A stretch of 64,000 nt of DNA, taken from Nemophila menziesii. Its lineage: Eukaryota > Streptophyta > Magnoliopsida > Boraginales > Hydrophyllaceae. Below the pieces are notes generated by a model, which worked only from the letters and a program-made list of their open reading frames with translations, was not told where the DNA came from and made no database searches. The translations under genes and the position numbers were made by a program. The stretch is taken from positions 682,001-746,000 of the forward strand of contig JARWIR010000094.1 of NCBI GenBank assembly GCA_029959085.1, written 5' to 3'. Below, piece by piece: positions 63,351 through 64,000 of this stretch (positions are counted from its first letter, which is position 1; every line of letters begins with the position of its first letter).

Positions 63351-63934
63351 ATGATTGATAGAATGTGTCCGTTCTCAAAGATGCTTCTTTCTCTGTCGAT
63401 TTTTTTCATTTTCATGTCAAGTGTATTTTTCTTTTAGAGATCGTTAACCATTCCATTTCAATCAAATATTCTTTCACAGATTAATATTTTTATTAATTTT
63501 TTATCATCTTGTCATTCTAATAGATGAGGGATATGTATAGTAAAATTAATGTGTCATGTCTGTAAAATAAAATGTTTAATGGTATGTATGTATAAATTTC
63601 AGATAAGATAGAGACAAAAGAAGTGTTTAGTACCTTCCATGAAGAAGCATCTACTTGTGGACAAGCTAAAATTTCTCTTCTTAACGATGATTTGAGAAGA
63701 AACAACACGGAGAAGATGAACATTAACACAGTGCTCAAATCAATAGCTTATTGCTTCTCCTTTATAATGAATTTATTCTCTTTCTGTACTTTGGATGTTT
63801 CTAAAGGCTGGTACTTGATTGATTTTGTATTGTTATTTTCAATATATTTTATCATAACCTTTATTGTGTGTACATTAATTTTAAAATATCTCTATTTGAA
63901 CTTGATTCAAATTATTTCATTTTTAATTTATTGA
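63351..63934 (+). CDS. Possible small peptide gene, U13
   Basis: Join 63351-63420 and 63603-63934, TATA box 63285-63292. Predicted protein as in U10. The gene is complete although the unit is cut by the window end. Confidence 0.38.
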
Positions 63935-64000
63935 AATTATTATATTGAAATTTTAGTTAGATATTCATGGCTATCAGTAGTTTAATATGGAAAACAATTT

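Larger units (their letters stand above)
60770..64000 (+). repeat. Tandem unit U13 (incomplete, chimeric)
   Basis: Cut by the window end after 3,231 bp. The first half lacks the d-type 20-bp duplication and retains the GAGAGGGTTC stretch, like the a/c units. The second half from the MITE on is d-type (AAAAAAGCTTCTAG, GTTTCAGGG, 3-bp deletion in the gene). A crossover or conversion end therefore lies between about 61730 and 62090. Confidence 0.93.

Noticed and set aside
1..64000. CRISPR array or bacterial operon
   Set aside because: The repeat period is thousands of bases, the DNA is AT-rich with plant transposons, and there are no cas-like frames.
1..64000. LTR retrotransposon as the repeat unit
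   Set aside because: No paired long terminal repeats, no primer-binding site or polypurine tract recognised, and no gag or pol frames. The repeats are whole-unit tandem copies.

Overview
This window is nuclear DNA of a flowering plant, probably a eudicot. The signs are about 70% A+T, a CACTA (En/Spm-type) transposon with a 3-bp target duplication, a Tourist/hAT-like MITE beginning GGGCCCATTTGG, and a TATA-box promoter of plant type. I see no bacterial gene structure and no rRNA, tRNA or CRISPR array. I cannot name the species.

The whole 64 kb is one head-to-tail array of a single unit with no inverted copies. I number thirteen units U1-U13, with arbitrary borders at a recurring anchor (window position 1 and its equivalents). 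The basic unit is about 4.06-4.09 kb (U3, U6, U9-U12). A 518-bp internal tandem duplication raises it to about 4.59 kb (U1, U2, U5). A 2,915-bp CACTA insertion inside copy 1 of that duplication raises it to about 7.51 kb (U4, U7, U8). U13 runs off the window.

In order, each unit holds: (1) a block of about 430 bp, richer in G+C than its flanks, that reads like a decayed coding exon; (2) AT-rich DNA with a cluster of short ACTCAGTA/CATACTC-like motifs, a G-rich stretch and a purine-rich stretch; (3) a MITE of about 208 bp; (4) the 518-bp segment, once or twice; (5) about 600 bp of very AT-rich DNA; (6) a compact promoter (TAACCCTAG motif, then TATAAATA) and a possible two-exon gene for a small hydrophobic or secreted peptide; (7) an AT-rich 3' flank ending in a pyrimidine-rich stretch with CACGTG. 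The peptide gene is the only gene candidate that recurs in every unit. I recognise no family for it, and it remains a hypothesis.

The array has a readable history. The MITE is in all units, so it is oldest. The 518-bp duplication arose in a subset through AATCAC microhomology. CACTA then inserted into one such unit, which was doubled (7,513-bp period). Finally about 16,163 bp was duplicated (about 6,207-22,369 and 22,370-38,532). Those two copies keep an exact offset, and I could spot only six substitutions. The junction lies in a 137-bp interval that contains the CACTA target site, where U5 is a chimera of two unit types. U9-U12 are a separate, more uniform family with its own indels. U8 and U13 are recombinants at its edges. 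The main interest is this macrosatellite-like array, its recombination record and the peptide-like gene in each unit.
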